From assembly GCA_050331395.1 (NCBI GenBank), contig JBHJGX010000003.1, positions 1-64,000 on the forward strand: a stretch of DNA of 64,000 nt, written 5' to 3'. A program made the position numbers and the translations under genes. This stretch comes from Thermohalobaculum sp050331395. Its GTDB lineage: Bacteria > Pseudomonadota > Alphaproteobacteria > Rhodobacterales > Rhodobacteraceae. Below, piece by piece: positions 16,503 through 26,000 of this stretch; within the stretch, counting starts at the first letter, position 1, and each line of letters begins with the position of its first letter. The notes beneath the pieces are model-generated. The model ran no database searches and was not told where the DNA came from. It was given only the letters and a program-made list of their open reading frames with translations.

Positions 16503-17600
16503 ATGGGCTTTAAATGCGGTATCGTCGGGCTGCCGAATGTGGGCAAGTCGACGCTTTTCAACGCGCTCACGCGGACCGCTGCGGCGCAGGCGGCAAATTT
16601 CCCATTTTGCACGATCGAGCCGAATGTGGGCGAGGTCGCCGTGCCGGATGCCCGCCTCGACCGCCTCGGCGCCATTGCGAAATCGCGACAGATCGTGCCG
16701 ACCCGGCTGACTTTTGTCGATATCGCCGGGCTCGTGAAAGGCGCGTCCAAGGGCGAAGGCCTGGGCAACCAGTTCCTCGCCAATATCCGTGAAGTCGACG
16801 CCATCGCCCATGTGCTCCGTTGCTTCGAGGACGACGATGTGACGCATGTGGACGGCCGGGTCGATCCGGTCGCCGATGCGGAGACGATCGAGACGGAACT
16901 GATGCTTGCCGATCTCGATTCGATCGAGAAGCGCCTCCAGGGCCTCGTCCGAAAACTGAAAACTGGCGATCCTGAGGCCAAGGACCAGGATCGCTTGCTC
17001 CGTGCGGCGAAGGCCGCGCTCGAGGAGGGCCGCCCGGCACGAACGGTCGAGGTCTCTGCGGACGACATGCGCCCTTGGCGGCAGCTTCAGCTCCTGACGA
17101 CTAAGCCCGTTCTCTTCGTCTGCAATGTCGAGGAGGGGTCCGCGGCCGAGGGCAACGCCCATTCGGCGGCGGTTGCGCACATGGCCGAGGCCCAAGACGC
17201 CGCGCATGTGGTGATTTCGGCCGCAATCGAGGAGGAAATCTCTCAACTCGACGATGCTGAACGCGCTGAGTTTTTGCAAGACATGGGGCTCGAGGAACCG
17301 GGCCTCGACCGGTTGATCCGGGCGGGTTACGGCCTTCTCGGCCTGATCACCTACTTTACCGTGGGCCCCAAAGAGGCGCGCGCCTGGACGATCCCGGCCG
17401 GGACGCTGGCCCCCCAGGCCGCCGGCGTGATCCACGGCGATTTCGAACGCGGCTTCATCCGAGCCGAGACCATCGGCTATGACGATTTTGTCGGGCTTGG
17501 CGGCGAGACGGCCGCCAAAGAGGCCGGCAAGATGCGCGCCGAGGGCAAGGCCTACCGGGTCCAAGACGGCGACGTCCTGCATTTCCTCTTCAACACCTGA
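16503..17600 (+). CDS. ychF: Redox-regulated ATPase YchF
   Basis: A 365-residue Obg-family P-loop protein that binds ATP in preference to GTP. G1 is GLPNVGKST at 9-17, the switch region contains NFPFCTIEPN, G3 is DIAG, and the C-terminal TGS-like domain ends with the conserved VQDGDVLHFLFN. It associates with ribosomes and stress responses in other bacteria. Follows pth by 86 bp. A 144-bp gap without recognisable features separates it from the next gene. Confidence 0.97.
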   Translation: MGFKCGIVGLPNVGKSTLFNALTRTAAAQAANFPFCTIEPNVGEVAVPDARLDRLGAIAKSRQIVPTRLTFVDIAGLVKGASKGEGLGNQFLANIREVDAIAHVLRCFEDDDVTHVDGRVDPVADAETIETELMLADLDSIEKRLQGLVRKLKTGDPEAKDQDRLLRAAKAALEEGRPARTVEVSADDMRPWRQLQLLTTKPVLFVCNVEEGSAAEGNAHSAAVAHMAEAQDAAHVVISAAIEEEISQLDDAERAEFLQDMGLEEPGLDRLIRAGYGLLGLITYFTVGPKEARAWTIPAGTLAPQAAGVIHGDFERGFIRAETIGYDDFVGLGGETAAKEAGKMRAEGKAYRVQDGDVLHFLFNT

Positions 17601-17744
17601 GCCGCGCGCTCCTTTGCCCCTGCCTGTCGCAGATTTGCCCTAACCCCTCTGGTCCTCCACTGCCGACGGCTTTCCGGGTCTGGCGTTGGCGCCGTGCATC
17701 CGTCTAAGCAGGGCACGGAAAAAACCTCGGACGTGGAGCGGGAC

Positions 17745-18692
17745 ATGAGATGTGGGGCAGTTGCGGTGGGGCTTTCCCTCGGTTTGGCGAGCGCCGGCAC
17801 CGCGCAGGTGACCGCGCCCATCCAGGACAATGTGGTGCCTGTTGCGGTGGTCCAGAGTATCTCGGCCTACGAGCGGGTCCTTGCGCCGCTTGTCGCCGAA
17901 CGCTTTCGCCCCGACCAGCGGCCAGAAAGCACGGGGTCCCGCGGGCCATTCCGGTTCTGGGGCACGGGTGACGCGCGCATGTATGAGATCGACCGGGCGG
18001 GGTTCGAGGGTTCGGCCTTTGATTTTCTGTTCGGTATCGACGGTTATCTTGCCGACGACTTTGTCGTCGGGGTGATCGGCGGCGCAGGATCGACCGATGT
18101 CGACACCCGATTTCTTGGGCTTGATGGGAATTTCGATAACAAGGCCTTTTCGCTTGGACTCTATACGGCTTATGATCTGGGCAGCGGGCTGGTCTTTGAT
18201 GCGAGCTTTATATACGGACGCAACGAATACGAAGTACAGGCCGATACGGTCGCCTCGGATTTCGACGGTGATCGGGCGACGGGTCTGTTCGGGATCAGCG
18301 GGTTTTACCGCTTGGGATCCGTCGAGGTCGAACCGCGGGCGAGCCTTGCACTCTCCTTCGACAGCCAAGTCCGCCATACCGAGCGCAACGGGGTTTTCGT
18401 TGAGAACCAGCGGACCACGGTCTTTCGCGGCTCGCTCGGCGGTCGCATCGGCTATCCGGTCTCGCTCGGCGGCGTGCGCCTCCGGCCCTTTGCGATTGCG
18501 GCCGTCGATGCCACGCTCGATGATGTGGGCGAGGCCAGTCTGATCGGCGATGCGGTCGCCGGTCGCGTCGGTGCCGGGCTCGACTTGGTGCGGGGCGGCA
18601 TTCGTCTGACGCTGCTGGCAGATGCGGGCGGGCTCGGCGGCACCGATGTTGTCGATTATGGGGGCTCGGTGCGGCTCACGCTGGAGTTTTGA
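17745..18692 (+). CDS. Outer-membrane beta-barrel (autotransporter-barrel-like) protein
   Basis: A 315-residue protein with a cleavable signal peptide (hydrophobic core, cut near ASAGTAQ at residue 21). The rest is made of alternating amphipathic strands rich in Gly and aromatic residues, and it ends in phenylalanine (VRLTLEF), as outer-membrane barrels do. The layout resembles an autotransporter barrel without a passenger domain. The ATG at 17745 is preferred over an earlier in-frame codon because a GGAG precedes it and the signal peptide begins there. Ligand and role unknown. Confidence 0.75.
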   Translation: MRCGAVAVGLSLGLASAGTAQVTAPIQDNVVPVAVVQSISAYERVLAPLVAERFRPDQRPESTGSRGPFRFWGTGDARMYEIDRAGFEGSAFDFLFGIDGYLADDFVVGVIGGAGSTDVDTRFLGLDGNFDNKAFSLGLYTAYDLGSGLVFDASFIYGRNEYEVQADTVASDFDGDRATGLFGISGFYRLGSVEVEPRASLALSFDSQVRHTERNGVFVENQRTTVFRGSLGGRIGYPVSLGGVRLRPFAIAAVDATLDDVGEASLIGDAVAGRVGAGLDLVRGGIRLTLLADAGGLGGTDVVDYGGSVRLTLEF

Positions 18693-18720
18693 GGGACGCG
18701 GTCCGGATCACTTAGCCGGG

Positions 18721-19422
18721 TCAGCCGCCCGAAAGATCGACCGCGCGGCTTCGCTCCGCAAGGATCGCCTCATAGGCTGCATTGATGGCCGCAAGCCGTT
18801 GCTCCGCGAGGCGCCGGGCCTCCTCGGGGACACCGCGCGCGAGCATCTGGTCCGGGTGAAGTTCCCGCACCCGTTGGCGATATTCCCGGCGGAGGTCTTC
18901 GTCCGGCACCGAGGGATCGACACCGATCACCGCGTAAGGGTCCGTCTCGCCCGGCAGATACCGCGCCCGGATCGAGCGGAACTCCACCTCTGGGATCTCG
19001 AAGATCCGGGCGACCGTTTCGAGAAAGCGGGCTTCTGCGGGATGATAATGCCCGTCGCTCATGGCGATGTAGACGAGCCCTTCCAGCAAATCGGCGAGCG
19101 CACCCGGGCGGTCGCGGAACATTCGCGCCACTTGGCGGGCATAACTCTCGTAGCCTGCCACATCTGTACGGGCGCGGTTATAGACCCGGGCGGCGGCGGC
19201 CTCTTCGCCTTCGGGAATATGGAAGATTTCGCGAAAGGCCGCGATTTCGTCCGAAGTGACCCGTCCGTCCGCCTTGGCCATTTTGGCGCCGAGGGCGATC
19301 ACCGCAATCGTGAAGGCGACGGTCTTCTCCGGCTCGCGCGAGAGGCGATCCAGCACGGCCGTCATCGACTCGCCGCTAGCGAACGCCTTGAGCGCATCTC
19401 CGATTCGCGTCCAGACTGACAT
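18721..19422 (-). CDS. TerB/DnaJ-domain protein (DjlA-like)
   Basis: A 233-residue protein with an N-terminal TerB-like helical domain (about residues 30-150, acidic helices with AKADGRVT and SDGHYHPAE motifs that recall metal-binding TerB repeats) and a C-terminal J-domain with the HPD motif in LHPDQ. J-domains stimulate DnaK ATPase. This domain order matches DjlA-like proteins but without an N-terminal membrane helix. The ATG at 19422 is chosen since the extra upstream residues look non-coding. Confidence 0.87.
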   Translation of the reverse strand: MSVWTRIGDALKAFASGESMTAVLDRLSREPEKTVAFTIAVIALGAKMAKADGRVTSDEIAAFREIFHIPEGEEAAAARVYNRARTDVAGYESYARQVARMFRDRPGALADLLEGLVYIAMSDGHYHPAEARFLETVARIFEIPEVEFRSIRARYLPGETDPYAVIGVDPSVPDEDLRREYRQRVRELHPDQMLARGVPEEARRLAEQRLAAINAAYEAILAERSRAVDLSGG

Positions 19423-19470
19423 AGGATGCAGTCTAGCCGGAAAGACGCGGCCCGCCACCAGCATCGACGG

Positions 19471-20229
19471 CTATCCGTTGACCGCCACCGGTCCCGCCGC
19501 CGCGTCGAAGAGCCGCCGGAACCTTTGACGAAGATCCGCATCGACCACTTTCTTCATCCAACGTTCAGGCCATTCGGCGGGTACCGGCCGGCTCGCATGG
19601 GCGCAGCAGCCGGCCAGAACCTCCGCCCGGCGGTCGACAAGATCCTCGTAAGGCACGAGGTGCACGGAGCGTCCGAGCGTGTCGGCGATGCGGTCGAGCG
19701 TCCGGCGTTCGGCGTCGATCTCCCGGATATGGCGGGCCAGCCGGTCAGGCCGGAACTCCGCGAGCAGCGTGTCCTCGGACTTCTCGGCGCCGGGATGCCC
19801 CTCGGCGGCCACGGTCCCGGTCTCGGTCCGGAAATAGAGCCCGGTCTGGGTGGCGAGATAGCGGGAGAGCGCCTGGTCGAAGACGTCTGCCCGATCGATC
19901 CGGAACCAGGCAAAGGGACCCTCGCGCGCCTCGAGTTCGGTCAGAAAGCGGACCGATCCTTCAACGCGGTCGGCGACGGGGCCGAACCGCGCCTCTGCAA
20001 GCCTCGGCAGATAATCCGCCATGATCTTAAAGCCGAGGCTGCCGTCCTCGGCCCGGCCGAATGCAGCGATCCGATCCATCGCGGCATCGTCGAGGCAGGG
20101 TGCCTCTCCTGCCTCCCGAAGCCAGGACCAGAAATGCTCCCCCGGCCGGCCCATCCCGCCGATGCCCTGAAGCTCGGCGCAGAGGAGCGTGCTGCCCGAG
20201 CGCTGCGTCGCGAGGATAATGACATTCAT
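19471..20229 (-). CDS. Stf0-type sulfotransferase
   Basis: A 252-residue sulfotransferase-like protein with the PAPS 5'-phosphosulfate loop near its start, QRSGSTLL (residues 9-16), and the RPGEHFW segment of the Stf0 family. Mycobacterial Stf0 sulfates trehalose; the acceptor here is unknown. The 3'-phosphate loop near residue 100-130 (RIDRADVFDQALSRYLA) matches the family. It sits 69 bp downstream of an acyl-CoA synthetase, and upstream of the DnaJ-like gene, all on the minus strand. Confidence 0.85.
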   Translation of the reverse strand: MNVIILATQRSGSTLLCAELQGIGGMGRPGEHFWSWLREAGEAPCLDDAAMDRIAAFGRAEDGSLGFKIMADYLPRLAEARFGPVADRVEGSVRFLTELEAREGPFAWFRIDRADVFDQALSRYLATQTGLYFRTETGTVAAEGHPGAEKSEDTLLAEFRPDRLARHIREIDAERRTLDRIADTLGRSVHLVPYEDLVDRRAEVLAGCCAHASRPVPAEWPERWMKKVVDADLRQRFRRLFDAAAGPVAVNG

Positions 20230-20298
20230 GGAGCGGCCTCCCGCGCGGTTTCACCGAGGCCGAAGTCTCCGGCGGAGGGGTTAACAACTCCCGAACGG

Positions 20299-21927
20299 TC
20301 AGCCCTCTTTCGCCTGGGCGCGGAGCGCAAATTTCTGGATCTTGCCCGTCGACGTCTTCGGCAGCGCTCCGAGCACCACGTGCCGGGGTGCCTTGAAATG
20401 CGCGAGATGCTCCCGGCAAAAGGCGACGATCTCCTCAGCGGTTGCCTCGGCGCCCTCGCGCAACTCGACGAAGGCGCATGGCGTCTCTCCCCATTTTTCG
20501 TCGGGTTTGGCGACGACCGCCGCAAGCGCGACCGCGGGATGGCGATAGAGCGTCTCCTCGATCTCGATCGACGAGATGTTCTCGCCGCCCGAGATGATGA
20601 TGTCCTTAGCCCGGTCACGGATCTGCACATAGCCGTCCGGGTGTTTGACCGCGAGATCGCCCGACCGGAACCAGCCGCCGCGGAAGGCCTCTTCGGTTGC
20701 CTCCGGGTTCTTGAGATACCCCTTCATGACCACATTGCCGCGGAACATGATCTCGCCGAGCGTGTCGCCGTCCGCAGGAACCGGGGCCAGCGTGTCGGGA
20801 TCGAGGACGTCGAGCCCCTCGAGTGCCGCATAGCGGACGCCCTGGCGGGCCTTCTTTGCGGCCCTGGCGCCGGCCGGCAATGCGTCCCACTCCGGGTTCC
20901 ATTCGTTGATGACCGAGGGCCCGTAGACTTCGGTCAGCCCGTAGACATGGGTGACGTCGAAGCCGGCCTCGGCCATGGCGGCCAGCACCGCCTCGGGCGG
21001 CGGCGCGGCGGCGGTCCAGAACCGCACCCGATGGGCGAAGGCGCGGCGCTCGTGCTCGGGGGCCTGCAACAGGATCGACATGACGATGGGCGCGCCGCAA
21101 AGAAGGTTTACCCGGTGCTCTTCGATCAAACGATAGATCGGCTCGGCCCGCACCTGGCGAAGACAGACATGCGTCCCGGCCGCAACCGACACCGACCAGG
21201 GGAAGCACCAGCCGTTGCAATGGAACATCGGCAGCGTCCAGAGATAGACGAGCGGCTCGCCAAGCTGGGCATGCAGGATGTTGCCCGTGGCCAGCAGCGC
21301 CGCGCCCCGGTGGTGATAGACCACGCCCTTGGGATTGCCGGTCGTCCCGGAGGTATAATTGAGCGCGATCGCGTCCCATTCGTCCGCGGGCGGCTCCCAG
21401 GCGAAAGCGGGGTCTCCGTCGGCGAGCAGGCTTTCATAGTCGACGCCCATCCCGGTGGCCGGCGCATCGTCGGTCGGGTCGGTGTACTCGACCACGCGGA
21501 TCTTGGGTCCCGCCTCCATCTGCGAGAGCGCGTCTGCGAGAACAGGCGCGAGCGCGCTGTCCACGAGCACCAGCTTGGCCTCCCCATGGCCGAGAATAAA
21601 GGCGATCGTCGCCGCATCGAGCCGGGTGTTGATCGCGTTCAGAACGGCGCCCGCCATCGGCACGCCATAATGGGCTTCGAGCATCGGCGGGGTGTTGAAG
21701 AGAAGAGCGGCCACGGTCTCGCCGGGACGGATGCCGGCCTGCCGGAGCGCCGAGGCAAGCCGCCTCGCCCGGGCATAGAACGTGGCGTAGTCCATGCGCG
21801 TGTCCCCGTGGATCACCGCCGTGCGCGCGGGAAATACCTGGGCCGCGCGTTCCAGATAGCCGAGCGGGGTCAGGGGCTGGTGATTCGCCGGGCGGCGGTC
21901 GAGCCCGGTCCGGTAGGCATCGGTCAT
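20299..21927 (-). CDS. AMP-dependent acyl-CoA synthetase
   Basis: A 542-residue ANL-superfamily adenylating enzyme that should activate a carboxylic acid to its acyl-CoA. The AMP-binding P-loop is YTSGTTGNPKG, the A5-type motif is VYGLTEVYGPS, and the C-terminal domain contains the hinge GWFRSGD, IRDRAKDIIISGGENIS and the catalytic lysine in KTSTGKIQK. The chain-length preference is not readable. The ATG at 21927 has an ideal GGAGGAG ribosome-binding site. Divergent from an SDR gene 143 bp away. Confidence 0.93.
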   Translation of the reverse strand: MTDAYRTGLDRRPANHQPLTPLGYLERAAQVFPARTAVIHGDTRMDYATFYARARRLASALRQAGIRPGETVAALLFNTPPMLEAHYGVPMAGAVLNAINTRLDAATIAFILGHGEAKLVLVDSALAPVLADALSQMEAGPKIRVVEYTDPTDDAPATGMGVDYESLLADGDPAFAWEPPADEWDAIALNYTSGTTGNPKGVVYHHRGAALLATGNILHAQLGEPLVYLWTLPMFHCNGWCFPWSVSVAAGTHVCLRQVRAEPIYRLIEEHRVNLLCGAPIVMSILLQAPEHERRAFAHRVRFWTAAAPPPEAVLAAMAEAGFDVTHVYGLTEVYGPSVINEWNPEWDALPAGARAAKKARQGVRYAALEGLDVLDPDTLAPVPADGDTLGEIMFRGNVVMKGYLKNPEATEEAFRGGWFRSGDLAVKHPDGYVQIRDRAKDIIISGGENISSIEIEETLYRHPAVALAAVVAKPDEKWGETPCAFVELREGAEATAEEIVAFCREHLAHFKAPRHVVLGALPKTSTGKIQKFALRAQAKEG

Positions 21928-22070
21928 GTGCGTCTCCTCCTGGGATCCCCGACTTCGCCGCTCCAGCCGGCCGCTGTCAAACGCCACACGCAGAAGCCCG
22001 AGCGGTCGGGGCGGTTTCAACGGCCGGTCCGCTCCGTTAAGGAAGGGCGCCCCAAGCACAGGAGGTGGCG

Positions 22071-22865
22071 ATGGCAGACCGGCTGGGTGGGAAGACGGCG
22101 ATCATCACAGGCGCGAGCACGAGCGTCGGCGCGGCGATCGCGCGCCGGTTCGCATCGGCGGGTGCGGCGGTGATGCTGGCGGATGCGGACGAGCCGGCAT
22201 TATCGACGCTCACCGGCGAGCTGCCGTCCGGGAAAGCGCGGCATTTTGCATGCAGGCTCGATGAGAAGCTCAGCGTGGCCAATCTGATCGCTGCGACGCA
22301 AGACAGTTTCGGTCGGATCGACATCCTGGTAAACGCCAACCGGCACTCGACCTCGGCGCCTTTTCTCGATCTCACATTCGAAGAGTTCGATGACGCGCAC
22401 CGGGGTAACCTGCGCAGCGTCTTTTCGCTGGCCCAGGCTGTCGCGCGGCGAATGATCCAGCAGCGGGAAAGGGATACTACGTTTCGCGGTGCGATGGTGA
22501 ACATCACCTCGATTGCCGCTCGCCGGGCCGTGCCGGAATTGATCGCCTATTCGGTGGCCTGCGCGGGTCTCGACCAGTTAACCCGGTCGATGGCCGCGAG
22601 CCTTGCGGGCGCAGGCATCCGCGTAAACGCCGTCGCGGTGGGGTCGGTCATGACCGAGACGCTACGATCGGCGCTCAAGGAACGCGCAGAGACAAGAGAG
22701 GAGATAACACGCGCAACGCCGCTCGGTCGCATCGGTGATGCCGATGAAGCCGCAAATGCGGTCCTTTATCTGGCGTCGAGCGAAGCCAGCTTTGTCACGG
22801 GCCAAATTCTGGCGGTGGACGGCGGACGGACCGTGCTAGACCCAATGGCCTCGCCGGTCCGGTGA
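22071..22865 (+). CDS. SDR-family protein with atypical active site
   Basis: A 264-residue short-chain dehydrogenase/reductase-like protein. The cofactor loop TGASTSVG is present near the N terminus and the catalytic serine/tyrosine region reads NITSIAARR...AYSVACAGL, so the tyrosine is kept but the lysine expected four residues later is cysteine. The NNAG motif is also altered (NANR). C-terminal GGR-type motif VDGG is intact. It may be a non-canonical or inactive SDR; the frame is undamaged. A GGAGG lies 5 bp before the ATG at 22071; a GTG at 22065 overlaps it and is unlikely. Confidence 0.85.
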   Translation: MADRLGGKTAIITGASTSVGAAIARRFASAGAAVMLADADEPALSTLTGELPSGKARHFACRLDEKLSVANLIAATQDSFGRIDILVNANRHSTSAPFLDLTFEEFDDAHRGNLRSVFSLAQAVARRMIQQRERDTTFRGAMVNITSIAARRAVPELIAYSVACAGLDQLTRSMAASLAGAGIRVNAVAVGSVMTETLRSALKERAETREEITRATPLGRIGDADEAANAVLYLASSEASFVTGQILAVDGGRTVLDPMASPVR

Positions 22866-22870
22866 CCCGC

Positions 22871-23008
22871 TCAGCGGCGGCGGTTCTGGCCCTCGTCGAC
22901 GCGCACGCGGATGGCGCGGCGCTCTTCGGCCCGCCGCTCTTCGATCACGCGCAGCAACCCGAAGGTGGCGACGGCGAGGGTGGCGGCAATCACGATGGTC
23001 AGCAGCAT
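22871..23008 (-). CDS. Small single-helix membrane protein (45 aa)
   Basis: A 45-residue frame beginning MLLTIVIAATLAVATFGLL, an obvious transmembrane helix, followed by a highly charged Glu/Arg tail (ERRAEERRAIRVRVDEG). A GGGAG motif lies at a suitable distance upstream of the ATG. It fills the gap between the SDR gene and the oxoprolinase gene. The protein is too short for family assignment; it could be a small membrane regulator or subunit, or not be translated. Confidence 0.5.
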   Translation of the reverse strand: MLLTIVIAATLAVATFGLLRVIEERRAEERRAIRVRVDEGQNRRR

Positions 23009-23096
23009 TGCGTGTCTCCCTGGCTTATGAGCAAGAAGATAATCCGCGGATGCGCGATATCCAAGCGCGGATGACAGTTTCGCGAAAGGAGACGGG

Positions 23097-26000
23097 ATGA
23101 CGGACGGAACGCCGCAGGCTGGCCAGGGCAACGGAATGCCGGCGGACGGCGTCTGGGATTTCTGGATCGATCGCGGCGGCACCTTCACCGATGTGGTCGT
23201 GCGCCGTCCGGACGGCTCGCTCGAGGCGCGCAAGCTCTTGTCAGAAAATCCCGAGCGGTACGAGGACGCTGCCCTGCAGGCGATCCGCGACGCGCTCGGT
23301 CTCGGACGCGCCGATCCAATCCCTTCCGACCGGGTGGGCCGGGTGAAGATGGGCACGACCGTGGCGACGAACGCGCTTCTCGAGCGCAAGGGCACGCCGA
23401 CCCTCTTGGTGACCACCGCCGGGCTCGGGCATCAGCTGCGCATCGCCTTTCAGAACCGCCCGACCCTCTTCGCGCGCCATATCGTCCTTCCGGAGATGCT
23501 CTATGCGCGCATTGTCGAGGCCGACGAGCGGGTTCGCGCGGACGGGACTGTCGAGACGCCCCTCGACGAAGACGCGCTCGCCCGGGATCTCGCGGCGGCC
23601 CGCGCCGAGGGCCTGGCCTCCGTCGCCATCGTCTTCTTGCACGGCTATCGCTATCGCGCCCATGAGGCCCGGGCGGCCGCGCTCGCCCGAGCGGCGGGCT
23701 TTACGCAGGTGTCCACAAGCCACGAAACCTCGCCACTGATGAAGATGGTGCCGCGCGGAGACACGACCGTGGTGGATGCCTATCTCTCGCCGGTGCTGCG
23801 CGCCTATGTCGACCGGATCGCGGCCGCCTTCACGGGCGCCGAGGAAGCGTCGGATCTCGGTCAAAAGCTGATGTTCATGCAGTCGAACGGCGGGCTCACC
23901 GATGCGCAGCGGTTCCGCGGCAAGGACGCGATCCTCTCCGGGCCGGCGGGCGGGGTGGTCGGTGCCGTCGCCACGGGCCGGATCGCCGGGTTCGAGCGGA
24001 TCATCGGCTTCGACATGGGCGGGACTTCGACGGATGTCTGCCACTATGCGGGCGCGTTCGAGCGGGTGACCCACACCCAGGTAACGGGCGTGCGGATCAC
24101 CGCGCCGATGATGGATATCCACACGGTTGCCGCGGGGGGCGGGTCGCGCCTGGTTTGGGACGGGACACGACTTCGGGTCGGGCCGGAAAGCGCGGGCGCC
24201 AATCCAGGGCCCGCATCCTATGGCCGCGGCGGGCCGCTTGCCGTCACCGATGCGAACGTCCTCAGCGGCAAGCTCAGGCCCGAGTTCTTCCCCGCGATCT
24301 TCGGGCCCGAGGGCGATCGCCCCCTCGATGCGACGGCGGCGCGGGCGGGCTTCGAGCGGTTGTCGGCCGAGACCGGCAAGACCGCCGAGGCGCTCGCCGA
24401 CGGGTTCCTGAAGATCGCCGTCGAGAACATGGCGAACGCGATCAAGAAGATCAGCGTCCAGCAGGGCCATGACGTCACGCGATACTGCCTGGCGGTCTTC
24501 GGCGGGGCGGGGGCGCAACATGCCTGCGCCATCGCCGACACGCTCGGCATGGAGACGTGCCTCGTCCACCCGATGGCTTCGCTCCTCTCGGCCTACGGAA
24601 TGGGGCTCGCCGATATCCGCGCGAGCCGTCAGGAGGCGATGGAGGCGGACCTCGACGATGCGTCGCGCCTCGAAGCGGCGTCTAACCTGGATCGGCTCGG
24701 CTCGGACGCGCTCTCCGAGGTCGAGGCGCAGGGGGTCCCGGGGGCGGCGATTGCCGTCGAGCCGATGCTCATGCTCAAGGTCAAGGGGACGGACACTGCG
24801 CTCGCGATCCGGTTCGGGACGCTCGAGGAGCTGCGTGCGCGCTTTACCGAGAGCCATCGGGCGCGGTTCGGCTTCGATGCGGGCAATGTCCCGCTCGTGA
24901 TCGAGGCGCTTTCCGTCGAGGCGGTGGGCAAGGCCGCGGATCTCGCCGAGCCCGAGCATCCGACCGCGACCCGGGAAGAAAGCGCGATCGAGACCGCGCT
25001 CGACGCGCCGATCTATACCGGCGGCGACTGGCACAGGGCGCGCTTTGTCCGCCGTGAGGCGATGCGCCCGGGCGACCGCCTGACCGGTCCGGCGGTTCTC
25101 GTCGAGCCGCACACCTCGATCGTCGTCGAGCCGGGCTGGCAGGCGCGGATCACCGCCCACGACCACGTGGTCCTCGCCCGGATCGCGCCGCGCGAGAGCC
25201 GCGCTGTCGGCACTGCCGCCGACCCGGTGATGCTCGAGGTCTTCAACAACCTCTTCATGTCGATTGCCGAGCAGATGGGCGCGGTGCTCGAGAACACCGC
25301 CGCCTCGGTCACCATCAAGGAGCGGCTCGATTTCTCCTGTGCTCTTTTCGATGCCGCCGGAGACCTGATCGCCAACGCCCCGCATATGCCGGTCCATCTT
25401 GGCTCGATGGCGGCCTCGGTGCGCACGGTGATCCGCGGGCATCCGGAGATGGTCGCGGGCGACGTCTTCGTGCTGAACGCACCCTATAACGGGGGCACGC
25501 ACCTGCCGGATATCACGGTGGTGATGCCGGTCTGGGATGACGACGCCCGCGAGGTGCTCTTCTACACCGCCGCACGCGGGCACCATACGGATGTGGGCGG
25601 GCTCACGCCTGGCTCGATGCCGCCCGACAGCCGCGTGGTCGAGGACGAGGGCGTCCTCATCGACAATGCCAAGCTCGTCGACGGGGCGACGGGCCGGTTC
25701 CTCGAAGACGAGATGCGCGCGCTCTTTACCGGTGCCAAATACCCGGCCAGAAGCGTCGATACGAATATCGCCGATCTCAAGGCCCAGATCGCGGCCTGTG
25801 CCAAGGGTGCGGCCGAGCTATTGCGCATGGTCGGAGATTTCGGCCTCGACGTGGTGCGCGCCTATATGGGCCATGTCCAGGATAATGCGGAAGAACTGGT
25901 TCGCCGCCGGATCCTCGCGCTTCGGGATGCTGAGTTCACCTATCGGATGGATCCGGGCTATGACGGCGAAGAGCGGCAAATCCGTGTCGCGATCTCGGTC

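Noticed and set aside
19426..22173. 915-codon plus-strand open frame
   Set aside because: Opposite strand to the sulfotransferase and acyl-CoA synthetase, with no recognisable domain.
23241..25586. Very long open minus-strand frame opposite the oxoprolinase gene
   Set aside because: High GC creates long stop-free antisense frames; the predicted protein is Arg/His/Gly-rich with no motifs, and the plus strand has a well-supported fusion enzyme.
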